Source of the DNA: an uncultured Eubacterium sp. | Lineage (GTDB): Bacteria; Bacillota; Clostridia; Oscillospirales; Acutalibacteraceae | DNA length: 64,000 nucleotides | Assembly (NCBI GenBank): GCA_910584985.1 | Contig: CAJUDJ010000002.1 | Coordinates: 62,001 to 126,000 of the forward strand | Direction: 5' to 3' | Shown here: positions 1 through 7,575 of the stretch, piece by piece | How the letters are laid out: each line of letters begins with the position of its first letter | How positions within the stretch are numbered: position 1 is the stretch's first letter | The notes under the pieces: model-generated | The model's database searches: none | The model's input: the letters and a program-made list of their open reading frames with translations, nothing else | What the model was told of the DNA's origin: nothing | Translations under genes and position numbers: made by a program

Positions 1-1
1 A

Positions 2-493
2 CTTGGTTTTCAGATTCTGGATACAGATGCTTATGCAAGAAAGGTGTGCGAAAAAAATTCACCTTATCTTGCTGTATTGGCAGCTGAATTTGGAAATGAT
101 ATAATTGAAAACGGAAATCTGAACCGTCAGCTGCTGGCAGACAGAGCGTTCTGCAGTGCCGAAAAAACAGAAAAGCTGAATTCCATTCTACATCCTGCAA
201 TCCTTGCACTTTGCAGAAAGGATGCCGTTTTTCCGTGTGTGCTGGATGCACCGCTGCTGTTTGAATGCAGGGGAAATGAAATGAGCTATAAAACCATAGC
301 CGTTACAGCGCCGAAGGAAATCCGAAAAAAAAGGATTATGGAAAGAGACGGTATAACTGCTGCACAGGCAGAGAATCGAATGAATGCTCAGAAAAGCGAT
401 GCATTTTATCAAAATCATTCGGATTTCACTGTTATCAATGACGGCAGGGATATAAAAACACAAATCAATACAATACTGGAGGAAATACTATGA
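2..493 (+). CDS. coaE: Dephospho-CoA kinase, 5' truncated by window edge
   Basis: Catalyses the last step of CoA synthesis, ATP-dependent phosphorylation of dephospho-CoA, in the cytoplasm. The frame is open from base 2, reading LGFQILDTDAYARKV before the first possible internal start (GTG at 44), which matches the family segment just after the P-loop. The missing N-terminus should carry the GxxGSGKS loop. Visible features are the LNSILHP segment, the core VLDAPLLFE and the lid region KRIMERDGITAAQAENRMNAQ. The stop overlaps the next start as ATGA, so the two genes are probably cotranscribed and translationally coupled. Family assignment is firm; only the 5' end is unseen. Confidence 0.9.
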   Translation, partial: LGFQILDTDAYARKVCEKNSPYLAVLAAEFGNDIIENGNLNRQLLADRAFCSAEKTEKLNSILHPAILALCRKDAVFPCVLDAPLLFECRGNEMSYKTIAVTAPKEIRKKRIMERDGITAAQAENRMNAQKSDAFYQNHSDFTVINDGRDIKTQINTILEEIL

Positions 494-1893
494 GCGAAAG
501 CAAAGCAAAAGAGCTGAAAAAACAGCTTTTTTACAAAAAGGAAAACGGAATTGACTTTATGACACAAGAAGAACTTTCCGCCTGCGACAGCTTCTGTGAA
601 GGCTATAAAAGCTTTCTTTTCAGCTGCAAAACAGAGCGCGAGGTTGCGGCATGGGCAGAAACAACCGCGCAAAAAGCCGGCTTTTCCCCGTTTAATCCCT
701 TCGGTGAGGCACTGAAGCCCGGCGAAAAGGTTTATGTTATGAACCGTGGAAAATCCATTATGCTTTGCGTTAAGGGCAAAAGGCCGATTAACGAGGGTGT
801 AAGAATTTCCGCCGCACATATTGATTCACCGAGAATTGATTTAAAGCAGTGCCCCGTTTATGAAGACAGCTCCATTGCTTATTTTAAAACGCATTACTAC
901 GGCGGTGTGAAAAAATACCAGTGGGTTGCCGTGCCGCTTTCGCTTCACGGCAGAATCTGCAGAAATGACGGCAGCTTTGTGGATATCGTTATAGGTGAAA
1001 AACCGGGTGAGCCAAAATTCTGCATAACCGATATTTTGCCCCATCTTGCAAACGAGCAGTACACAAGAAAGCCCAATGAGCTGATTAAAGGCGAAGAACT
1101 GAATGTGGTTATCGGCTCCCGCCCGTTTAAAGATGATGCGGAGAGTGAGCGTGTTAAGCTGAACATTCTGAATTTGCTTTTTGAAAAATACGGCATTGTG
1201 GAACGTGATTTCACATCGGCAGAGCTGGAGCTTGTTCCTGCCTTTACGGTTGACGACATCGGATTTGACAGAAGCCTGATCGGCGGTTACGGCCATGATG
1301 ACAGAGTCTGTGCTTATCCTGCATTCGAAGCCATTTTAGGCATTGATGCAGCGCCGGAATACACAGCTATAACCGTGCTTACAGACAAGGAAGAAATCGG
1401 AAGCGATGGCAACACCGGCCTGAATTCCAGCTATATGAAATACTTTATTGAGGATCTTGCACGACTTGAAGGCTTTGAAGGCAGAGATGTTTTCAGAAAC
1501 AGCAAATGCCTTTCGGCAGATGTAAACGCAGCATATGATCCAACATGGTCATCTGTTTTTGAAAAAAACAACGCCAGCATTATTAACGGCGGTGTATGCG
1601 TTACAAAATATACAGGCTCAAGAGGAAAAAGCGGCACAAGCGATGCCAGTGCTGAATATGTAAGCTGGGTTAAAAACCTTCTTGAAAGCAACGATGTGTT
1701 ATGGCAGAGCGGTGAACTCGGCAAGGTGGATGCCGGCGGCGGCGGAACCGTTGCAATGTATGTGGCAAATCTGGATATAGACACAATTGATGTGGGTGTG
1801 CCCGTGCTTTCCATGCATGCGCCTTATGAAATCGTAAGCAAAATTGATGTTTATATGGCATACAAAGCATTTTTAACTTTCTTTACAAAATAA
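490..1893 (+). CDS. M18 family zinc aminopeptidase
   Basis: Cytoplasmic dinuclear-zinc aminopeptidase that trims N-terminal residues (often acidic or hydrophobic) from peptides. At 467 residues it has the normal M18 length. Metal and catalytic motifs are in order: AAHIDSPR with His110, GGYGHDDRV with Asp near 270, DKEEIGSDG with Glu301/Glu302, SADVNAAYDPTW, and the C-terminal SMHAPYEI with His443. Start is ATG at 490, inside the coaE stop, with GGAGGAAAT just upstream. A strong hairpin terminator follows at 1905. Exact substrate preference cannot be read from sequence. Confidence 0.92.
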   Translation: MSESKAKELKKQLFYKKENGIDFMTQEELSACDSFCEGYKSFLFSCKTEREVAAWAETTAQKAGFSPFNPFGEALKPGEKVYVMNRGKSIMLCVKGKRPINEGVRISAAHIDSPRIDLKQCPVYEDSSIAYFKTHYYGGVKKYQWVAVPLSLHGRICRNDGSFVDIVIGEKPGEPKFCITDILPHLANEQYTRKPNELIKGEELNVVIGSRPFKDDAESERVKLNILNLLFEKYGIVERDFTSAELELVPAFTVDDIGFDRSLIGGYGHDDRVCAYPAFEAILGIDAAPEYTAITVLTDKEEIGSDGNTGLNSSYMKYFIEDLARLEGFEGRDVFRNSKCLSADVNAAYDPTWSSVFEKNNASIINGGVCVTKYTGSRGKSGTSDASAEYVSWVKNLLESNDVLWQSGELGKVDAGGGGTVAMYVANLDIDTIDVGVPVLSMHAPYEIVSKIDVYMAYKAFLTFFTK

Positions 1894-1904
1894 ATAAAAA
1901 ATTT

Positions 1905-1936
1905 AACGGAAGGACCATTTCCTTCCGTTCTTTTTA
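1905..1936. terminator. Bidirectional terminator between convergent genes
   Basis: Ten-bp perfect stem (1905-1914 with 1920-1929), loop CCATT, then CTTTTTAT on the plus strand; on the minus strand the stem is followed by a T-rich run. It serves both the aminopeptidase gene and the convergent SleB-like gene. Confidence 0.85.
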
Positions 1937-1963
1937 TGATTATAAAATATTTTTCTTAAAAAT

Positions 1964-2671
1964 TCATTTGCAGAATTTATGGCTGCCGATTACCTTTGTA
2001 ACAGGTCTGGAATGCATAAATTTATCATTTGTTTTTGCAGGATTGAAATAATAGATTGCACCGCCTGTAGGATCCCAACCGTTGAGTGCATCCTTTGCGG
2101 CTCTTTTCGAGGTATCCGAAATCGGCTGATACCAGTTGCTGTCATAAACACAGGAAAATGCACCGTTCTGATATACAACACCGCTTATCGAATCCGGAAA
2201 TGAGCTGTGCGCAACACGGTTCAGGATCACTGCGCCCACAGCAACCTGTCCTTCATAGCTTTCGCCCCTTGCTTCAGCAGAAATCACCTTGCCCAGCAGC
2301 TGAACATCCGCATCGCTGTAAGCACCTGTGCCTGATGACGAACCGCCGCTGAGTCCCAGATAAAGAAGTGTTGCCTTGCCCACAATTCCATCTGCTGTTA
2401 AGCCAACATTGCGCTGAAAGCTTTTTACCGCCTTCTGCGTGTTTGAACCGAAAATGCCATCCACACTGCCGGTGTAATACCCAAGTTCCTGCAGCTTTTT
2501 CTGCACCCGTCTTACCTCATCGCCGCTTGAGCCGTATTTGGACACCGCATAAACCGCATTTTCCCTGTAATAAAGCTCATAGCCTGCAACACCTGCCAAT
2601 CCGCCTCCGACTGCAATGGCAAGCGCAAGCAGGAAAATATAAAAATTTCTGAAGGCTTTGTAAACTGTCAT
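1964..2671 (-). CDS. SleB-like cell wall hydrolase with peptidoglycan-binding domain
   Basis: Membrane-anchored or exported peptidoglycan hydrolase of the spore cortex-lytic (Hydrolase_2) family. Residues about 8-28 form one hydrophobic segment; a PG_binding_1 domain follows (GDEVRRVQKKLQELGYY through DGIVGKATLLYLGL), then a Ser/Gly linker and the catalytic domain with the SAEARGE glutamate, VAVGAVILNRV and a final GSHKFCK. This order is the usual SleB one. Two in-frame ATGs are two codons apart; the second (2671) is preferred because AAAGGAG lies 8 bases before it but only 2 before the first. A role in germination or vegetative wall turnover is inferred from family, not context. Confidence 0.85.
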   Translation of the reverse strand: MTVYKAFRNFYIFLLALAIAVGGGLAGVAGYELYYRENAVYAVSKYGSSGDEVRRVQKKLQELGYYTGSVDGIFGSNTQKAVKSFQRNVGLTADGIVGKATLLYLGLSGGSSSGTGAYSDADVQLLGKVISAEARGESYEGQVAVGAVILNRVAHSSFPDSISGVVYQNGAFSCVYDSNWYQPISDTSKRAAKDALNGWDPTGGAIYYFNPAKTNDKFMHSRPVTKVIGSHKFCK

Positions 2672-2701
2672 AACCATCTCTCCTTTAAAAAATTCTAAAA
2701 A

Positions 2702-2971
2702 TTATGAAACGATAACATTCAGCAGAAAAGTAATCGCCGCCCCTGCCCCGATACAAAGAATTGCCTGGGCAATAATATAGCGAATTTCCCGCCTGGTTTT
2801 TCTGCTTTTCGGCGGCTTTTGTGCCTTTAAAGCAAAACTTTCTGCTTCTTTTTTTAATTTTGCCCTGTCTGCGCCTTTGTATTCAGGCTTAACAAAAAAA
2901 ACGATTCTTTCAAAATACGGATTTTCCGTATTTGTAATTTCCAGCACCTGTTTATTGACACCCTTTATCAT
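2702..2971 (-). CDS. Hypothetical protein with C-terminal membrane helix
   Basis: Not recognised. About 89 residues, starting MIKGVNKQVLEIT; a basic Lys/Arg-rich middle (residues about 45-62) precedes one hydrophobic segment at the C-terminus, so it is a probable tail-anchored or small integral membrane protein with a cytoplasmic N-terminus. The frame can be extended upstream to a TTG at 3001, but that codon lies beside a TATAAT-like -10 (2993-2998, minus strand), and GAAAGGA lies about 11 bases before the ATG at 2971, so the shorter form is preferred. It lies 30 bases upstream of the SleB-like gene on the same strand, and the two may form one transcript. Confidence 0.6.
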   Translation of the reverse strand: MIKGVNKQVLEITNTENPYFERIVFFVKPEYKGADRAKLKKEAESFALKAQKPPKSRKTRREIRYIIAQAILCIGAGAAITFLLNVIVS

Positions 2972-3060
2972 CTCAGTTGAAATCCTTTCAAAATTATACA
3001 AATAGTGTTGGATTTTCCTTTCAAAAATATTCAGCTTTTTAAAAATGATTTTTAGCTATT

Positions 3061-3260
3061 TTTTCCACAAAAATTATCTTGACAGGGCTGTAAAACAACA
3101 ATCTGTATATCAGCTTTTACACATAAAAATTGTTCAAAACTTTGTTGAAAATGTTAAAAACCCCTATCAAACACCGCTTATTCAGCCATTTTTTACTGTT
3201 CATAAGTATTTTAAAAGATAAATTTTTAAGTTTTGAATAATTTACACAGAGTTTTCAACA
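3061..3260. other. Cluster of DnaA-box-like nonamers in a divergent intergenic region
   Basis: The gap between the small membrane protein and the glycosylase gene (2972-3379, over 400 bases) has no credible gene and is strongly AT-rich. It holds five nonamers of the form TTWTNMACA: TTTTCCACA 3061-3069 (+), TTTTGAACA 3131-3139 (-), TTTTCAACA 3143-3151 (-), TTATGAACA 3197-3205 (-) and TTTTCAACA 3252-3260 (+). Four of the five are identical in sequence to boxes found at oriC in this same window. Seen: the motifs. Inferred: a DnaA-binding cluster outside the origin that titrates or regulates DnaA. Confidence 0.45.
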
Positions 3261-3379
3261 ATTTGTAAAGTTACAAATTATTACAAAAAGTTTTAGCTAT
3301 TTTGCTAATTTTAATATTCACTATTGACAGGAAATATGTTATAATTTCATCATAAAATCCAAAGGAAATTATACGGATA

Positions 3380-4201
3380 ATGATAATTGAAGAAAAGAAA
3401 AACTGCATTATTTTAAAAGGCGTCAAATGCCTTGATCTTGCCCTTACGCTGGACTGCGGCCAGGCATTCAGATGGGAGCAGCAGGAGGACGGCTCCTGGA
3501 GCGGTGCTGCCTGCGGAAAATTTTTAAATATAAAAAGAAACAGCGGCGGCGATTTTATTCTGAACACCACCGCTGAGGATTTTCACTGTGTTTGGAACGA
3601 TTATTTTGATTTGAACAGAAATTATGCTGATATATGCGAAACGCTGAAGCAGGACAGCCTTGTGGCATCCACCATTGACGATTATTACGGAATCCGCATT
3701 TTAAATCAGGACCCGTGGGAAGCACTTGTTTCATTTATCATCAGCCAGCAGAATAACATAAAAAGAATTAAAGGCATTATAAAAAGGCTTTGTGATACAT
3801 ACGGCGAGGAAATCTGCTGCGGCTGGAACGCTTTTCCGACACCCGAAGCCTTAAGCCGCCTTTCGGTTTCGGATTTTGAAGCAATCGGCACAGGATACAG
3901 GGGAAAATACCTGAAAAGGCTTGCCGATGATGTGGCAGGCGGAAAGATAGATCTGAACGAAATAAAAACAATGTGCCTGAAGGATGCAAAAAAGACTTTG
4001 CTTTCCATTTACGGCGTGGGAGTTAAAGTTGCAGACTGTGCACTGCTGTTCGGTTTTCAGTTTACGGAATGCTTTCCGGTTGATGTCTGGATGAAGCGTG
4101 TGCTGGAATTTTATCCGCAGGGTCTTCCCGAATGCTTTAAGGGATATGAGGGCATTGCACAGCAGTATCTTTTTCACTGGGCAAGAAACAATTTGAAATA
4201 A
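3380..4201 (+). CDS. OGG1-family 8-oxoguanine DNA glycosylase/lyase
   Basis: Base-excision repair enzyme that removes oxidised guanine and nicks the abasic strand. Residues about 15-105 match the OGG N-terminal domain; 108-245 form the helix-hairpin-helix GPD domain. FIISQQNNIKRI, the hairpin IYGVGVKVADC with the Schiff-base Lys216, and FPVDVWMKR with Asp235 correspond to the catalytic Lys and Asp of the family. Length 273 is normal for bacterial homologues. AAAGGA lies 13 bases before the ATG, a rather long spacing. A TATAAT lies at 3340-3345 with only a weak -35. The next gene, rsmE, follows after 12 bases, so they are likely cotranscribed. Confidence 0.88.
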   Translation: MIIEEKKNCIILKGVKCLDLALTLDCGQAFRWEQQEDGSWSGAACGKFLNIKRNSGGDFILNTTAEDFHCVWNDYFDLNRNYADICETLKQDSLVASTIDDYYGIRILNQDPWEALVSFIISQQNNIKRIKGIIKRLCDTYGEEICCGWNAFPTPEALSRLSVSDFEAIGTGYRGKYLKRLADDVAGGKIDLNEIKTMCLKDAKKTLLSIYGVGVKVADCALLFGFQFTECFPVDVWMKRVLEFYPQGLPECFKGYEGIAQQYLFHWARNNLK

Positions 4202-4213
4202 CAGGACGGAATT

Positions 4214-4939
4214 ATGCAGAAATTACTTTTAGATTACGGTTTTGATAAAAAAATAGTGCTTGATGAAGAGCAGAGCAGGCATATAGCAAAAAGCCTGCGG
4301 ATGAAAAAAGGAGATATGATAACCGTCTGCAACGGAAACGGAACGGATTACGGCTGTATCATTGAGGAAATTACAAAAAGCGGCGTAACCCTGTCTGTCT
4401 GCTACGAACAGGCATCACAAAGCGAACCTGATATTCGGGTTTCACTTTATCAGGGTGTGCCCAAGGGCGATAAAATGGAGGATATAATTCAGAAATGCGT
4501 TGAGCTTGGCGTGTTCAGCATTACCCCGGTGCTTACAAAAAGAAGCATCAGCCGCCCCGATGAAAAGCAGGCAGCAAAAAAGCAAATACGATACGGTAAA
4601 ATTGCACTTGAGGCTGCGCAGCAGAGCGGCCGCGGCATTGTGCCCGAAATCAAATCTATGACAGATTTTAAAACCGCTGTAAACGAATGTGATGCCGATT
4701 TAATCATCCTGTTTTATGAGGGCGGCGGCGAAAGCCTGAAAAGCATTATAAGGAGCAGCGAAGCAGAAAGCATTGCTGTTTTCATCGGCCCTGAGGGAGG
4801 CTTTGAAAAGGAAGAGGTGGATGCCGTGCTTCAAAAAGGCGGTATCAGTGCCACGCTCGGAAAGCGGATTTTAAGAACGCAGACAGCGCCCGTTGCCGCT
4901 CTTTCGGCAATTATGCTTTTGACAGGAAATCTGGAATAG
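4214..4939 (+). CDS. rsmE: 16S rRNA (uracil-1498-N3)-methyltransferase
   Basis: SPOUT-class enzyme that methylates U1498 of 16S rRNA using S-adenosylmethionine, as a dimer. The N-terminal PUA-like part includes HIAKSLRMKKGD; the C-terminal trefoil knot carries FIGPEGGFEKEEV and LGKRILRTQTAPVAAL, the diagnostic SAM-binding knot motifs. 241 residues is the usual length. It is the second gene of a glycosylase-rsmE pair and ends before a bidirectional terminator. Confidence 0.94.
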   Translation: MQKLLLDYGFDKKIVLDEEQSRHIAKSLRMKKGDMITVCNGNGTDYGCIIEEITKSGVTLSVCYEQASQSEPDIRVSLYQGVPKGDKMEDIIQKCVELGVFSITPVLTKRSISRPDEKQAAKKQIRYGKIALEAAQQSGRGIVPEIKSMTDFKTAVNECDADLIILFYEGGGESLKSIIRSSEAESIAVFIGPEGGFEKEEVDAVLQKGGISATLGKRILRTQTAPVAALSAIMLLTGNLE

Positions 4940-4979
4940 ACAAAACCAAATAAGTTATCTTTTTTCAGACATAAAAATT

Positions 4980-5003
4980 AAGGAGGGCATAAGCCCTCCT
5001 TTT
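4980..5003. terminator. Bidirectional terminator (rsmE / metY)
   Basis: Nine-bp stem AAGGAGGGC / GCCCTCCTT with ATAA loop, TTTTAA on the plus side and a TAATTTTTATG run when read on the minus strand. It separates the convergent rsmE and metY genes. Confidence 0.85.
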
Positions 5004-5021
5004 AATATACATATTAATATT

Positions 5022-6290
5022 TTAAATCTGATCAAGCGCCTGCTGAATATCCTCTATAATATCCTCTGCCGCTTCTATGCCGCAGGAAAAGCGGATTAAA
5101 TCGGGTGTTACACCCGCTTCGGCAAGCTCGGCATCCGTAAGCTGGCGGTGTGTTGAAGAAGCCGGATGCAGGCAGCAGGTGCGTGCATCGGCAACATGTG
5201 TTACGATTGCAGCAAGCTTCAGACTGTTCATAAATTTTATGCCGGCTTCTCTACCGCCCTTAATTCCGAAGGAAACCACGCCGCAGGTTCCGTTTGGCAT
5301 ATATTTTTTTGCAATTTCATACTGTGCATCATTTTCCAGCATAGGACACTTAACCCAAGTGATTTTTTCATTGCTTTTCAGATATTCTGCCACCTTTTTT
5401 GCATTTTCACAGTGGCGTGCCATTCTTAAATGAAGTGATTCAAGCCCCACATTCAAAAGAAACGCATTATGCGCAGCAGGAATAGAGCCAAGGTCGCGCA
5501 TCAGCTGAACCGTTGCTTTGGTAATATAAGCTGCTTCTCCGAAATCCTTGGAATAGGTTAAACCGTGGTAGCTTTCATCCGGCGTTGTAAGACCGGGAAA
5601 TTTGTCATTCTGTTCCCAGTTGAACCTGCCGCTGTCCACAATCGCACCGCCGATGGTGGTGGCATGCCCTTCCATATACTTTGTTGTTGCATGTGTAACA
5701 ATATCACAGCCGAAATCAAACGGACGGCAGTTAATCGGTGTGGCAAAGGTGTTGTCAATAATCAGCGGAATGCCGTTTTTATGAGCAACCTCTGCAAACA
5801 GCTCTATATCTAGCACATCAAGGCTTGGATTGGAGATTGTTTCACCGAAAATACATTTTGTGTTCGGCTTGATTGCGCCCTGAATTTCTTCTGCCGTTGC
5901 ATGCGGCGAAACAAAGGTGAAATCAATGCCGAGTTTTCTTAAGGTAACATTGAAAAGATTAAATGTGCCACCGTAAATGGCAGAGCTGGAAACAATATGA
6001 TCGCCTGCCTGCGCAATATTCAGCACGGCATAGAAATTGGCAGCCTGGCCTGATGATGTAAGCATGCCTGCAACACCGCCCTCCAAAAGTGCAATTTTTG
6101 CAGCTGCATAATCACATGTGGGATTCTGAAGCCTGGAATAAAAATAGCCTGAAACTTTCAAATCAAACAAATCGCCCATTGCTTCGCTTGAATCATATTT
6201 AAAGGTAGTGCTCTGAACGATGGGAATTACCCTTGGCTCACCGCTTTTCGGCTTATAAGCGCCCTGAACACATATTGTATCTAAACGCAT
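5022..6290 (-). CDS. metY: O-acetylhomoserine sulfhydrylase (MetY family, PLP-dependent)
   Basis: Makes homocysteine (or a cysteine analogue) from an activated homoserine and sulfide in the cytoplasm. About 422 residues with the Cys/Met metabolism PLP fold: IVQSTTFKYDSS, LTSSGQAANFYAVLN, DNTFATPINCRPFDFG, and the PLP lysine in THATTKYMEGH. The frame could start 24 bases earlier (6314, overlapping the upstream stop), but AAGGAAA stands 8 bases before the ATG at 6290, giving MRLDTICVQGAY, a typical family start. It directly follows the ApgM-like gene and is probably in one operon with it. Whether the acceptor is acetyl- or phosphohomoserine cannot be decided here. Confidence 0.88.
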   Translation of the reverse strand: MRLDTICVQGAYKPKSGEPRVIPIVQSTTFKYDSSEAMGDLFDLKVSGYFYSRLQNPTCDYAAAKIALLEGGVAGMLTSSGQAANFYAVLNIAQAGDHIVSSSAIYGGTFNLFNVTLRKLGIDFTFVSPHATAEEIQGAIKPNTKCIFGETISNPSLDVLDIELFAEVAHKNGIPLIIDNTFATPINCRPFDFGCDIVTHATTKYMEGHATTIGGAIVDSGRFNWEQNDKFPGLTTPDESYHGLTYSKDFGEAAYITKATVQLMRDLGSIPAAHNAFLLNVGLESLHLRMARHCENAKKVAEYLKSNEKITWVKCPMLENDAQYEIAKKYMPNGTCGVVSFGIKGGREAGIKFMNSLKLAAIVTHVADARTCCLHPASSTHRQLTDAELAEAGVTPDLIRFSCGIEAAEDIIEDIQQALDQI

Positions 6291-6306
6291 AATATTTTCC
6301 TTTCTT

Positions 6307-7515
6307 TTAATCATTTATGAAATGAAGCATAATGCCCGGCCCGAAATCAATAAAATTCCCGGTTTCCTTTGCAGTTTCCTCATTAATAGTATGAACACCC
6401 TTAACCTCTTTATTTTTATGATAAATCAGATAAGGAACAGGGTCCGAAGCGTGTGTTCTTGTAACAATTGGTGTGGGGTGATCGGGAAGTATCATAATTT
6501 TATAATCATCATACTTTTCAAGCCCCTCAAAAAGGATAGGAAGCACCCTTTCATCAATCATTTCGATGGCACGGACCTTATTTTCAGGTTCGTTTCTGTG
6601 GCCGCATTCATCCGGCGCTTCAAAATGAATATAAACCAAATCGTTTCTTTCCAGAATATCAAGCGCTGCTTTTGCCTTGCCTTCAAAATCCGTGTCAATA
6701 TAACCCGTTGCACCGGGAACATCGGCAACCTCCATTTTGGCACAGCCGCCGATTCCTTTAATCAGATCAACAGCAGAAACAACGCCGCCCTTTACACCCG
6801 TTACCTCTTCAAAGGAGCTGAACGCAGGCCTTGTACCCTCGCCCCAAAGCCATATGGAATTGGCAGGGCGCTTTCCCTGGGCCTTTCTGGCAATATTCAC
6901 AGGATGATCTTTCAGAATATCATAGGATTTTTTCATCATTTCAATCAGCGGTACTGCATTTTCGCTTTGCGAAAGATATTCCGTAATAACCCTGCCTGTA
7001 ATATCATGGGGCGGTGTCATTTTTCCGAGATTGGTGGTGCCGTTTGCCCAAATCAGGCAGTGGCGGTAGGAGACACCGGCATAAAACTTAAAAATATCAT
7101 TGCCGAGTTCTTCCTCAACTGTTTTTATAATTTCCTTTGCTTCCTCTGTTGAAATATCATCGGCACAATAATCCTCAATTGTTTTTTCCTCATAAGGCTT
7201 ATCATCCTCCGAGAGTGTAACAAGATTGCATCTTAAGGAAACATCCGTGGGCAGCATATCAATGCCGATGGAGGCAGCCTCCAGCGGACTTCTGCCTGTG
7301 TAATATTTCATCGGATCAAAACCCATAACGCTCATATTTGCAACATCAGAGCCCGGCTTCAGGCCCTCGGCAACTGTGCGGATCAGTCCCACCTCAGAGC
7401 GCCGGGAAAGATAATCCATATTCGGCTTTTCCGCAACCATCATAGGCGTTTTTCCTCCCAGAGCGGGCACGGGATAATCCGCCATTCCGTCATAAAGCAC
7501 AACTGCATATTTCAT
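6307..7515 (-). CDS. ApgM-like phosphoglycerate mutase / proposed homoserine kinase
   Basis: Alkaline-phosphatase superfamily protein of the archaeal-type cofactor-independent phosphoglycerate mutase group. It shows the N-terminal metal site YDGMADYPVPALGGKTP, the phosphoacceptor serine motif GSDVANMSVMG, and late metal ligands in HFEAPDECGHR and LPDHPTPIVTRTHASDPVP. 402 residues fits the family. A subset of this family is annotated as proposed homoserine kinases because it travels with aspartate-family amino acid genes. Here it sits 16 bases upstream of the preferred metY start, which supports an aspartate-family role over glycolysis. GGAGGACAGATCGT precedes the ATG. Confidence 0.8.
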   Translation of the reverse strand: MKYAVVLYDGMADYPVPALGGKTPMMVAEKPNMDYLSRRSEVGLIRTVAEGLKPGSDVANMSVMGFDPMKYYTGRSPLEAASIGIDMLPTDVSLRCNLVTLSEDDKPYEEKTIEDYCADDISTEEAKEIIKTVEEELGNDIFKFYAGVSYRHCLIWANGTTNLGKMTPPHDITGRVITEYLSQSENAVPLIEMMKKSYDILKDHPVNIARKAQGKRPANSIWLWGEGTRPAFSSFEEVTGVKGGVVSAVDLIKGIGGCAKMEVADVPGATGYIDTDFEGKAKAALDILERNDLVYIHFEAPDECGHRNEPENKVRAIEMIDERVLPILFEGLEKYDDYKIMILPDHPTPIVTRTHASDPVPYLIYHKNKEVKGVHTINEETAKETGNFIDFGPGIMLHFIND

Positions 7516-7575
7516 ACGATCTGTCCTCCAAAAAATATGCGAAGGGAGAGGTATCCCTCCGCAAAAATAAATCCG

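Noticed and set aside
3324..3345. TTGACA followed by TATAAT before the glycosylase gene
   Set aside because: Only 10 bases separate the two hexamers, so they cannot form one promoter; the TATAAT may still be used with a weak -35.
6322..7152. 276-codon open frame on the plus strand opposite the ApgM-like gene
   Set aside because: Antisense shadow of a well-supported gene; no ribosome site and no recognisable protein features.
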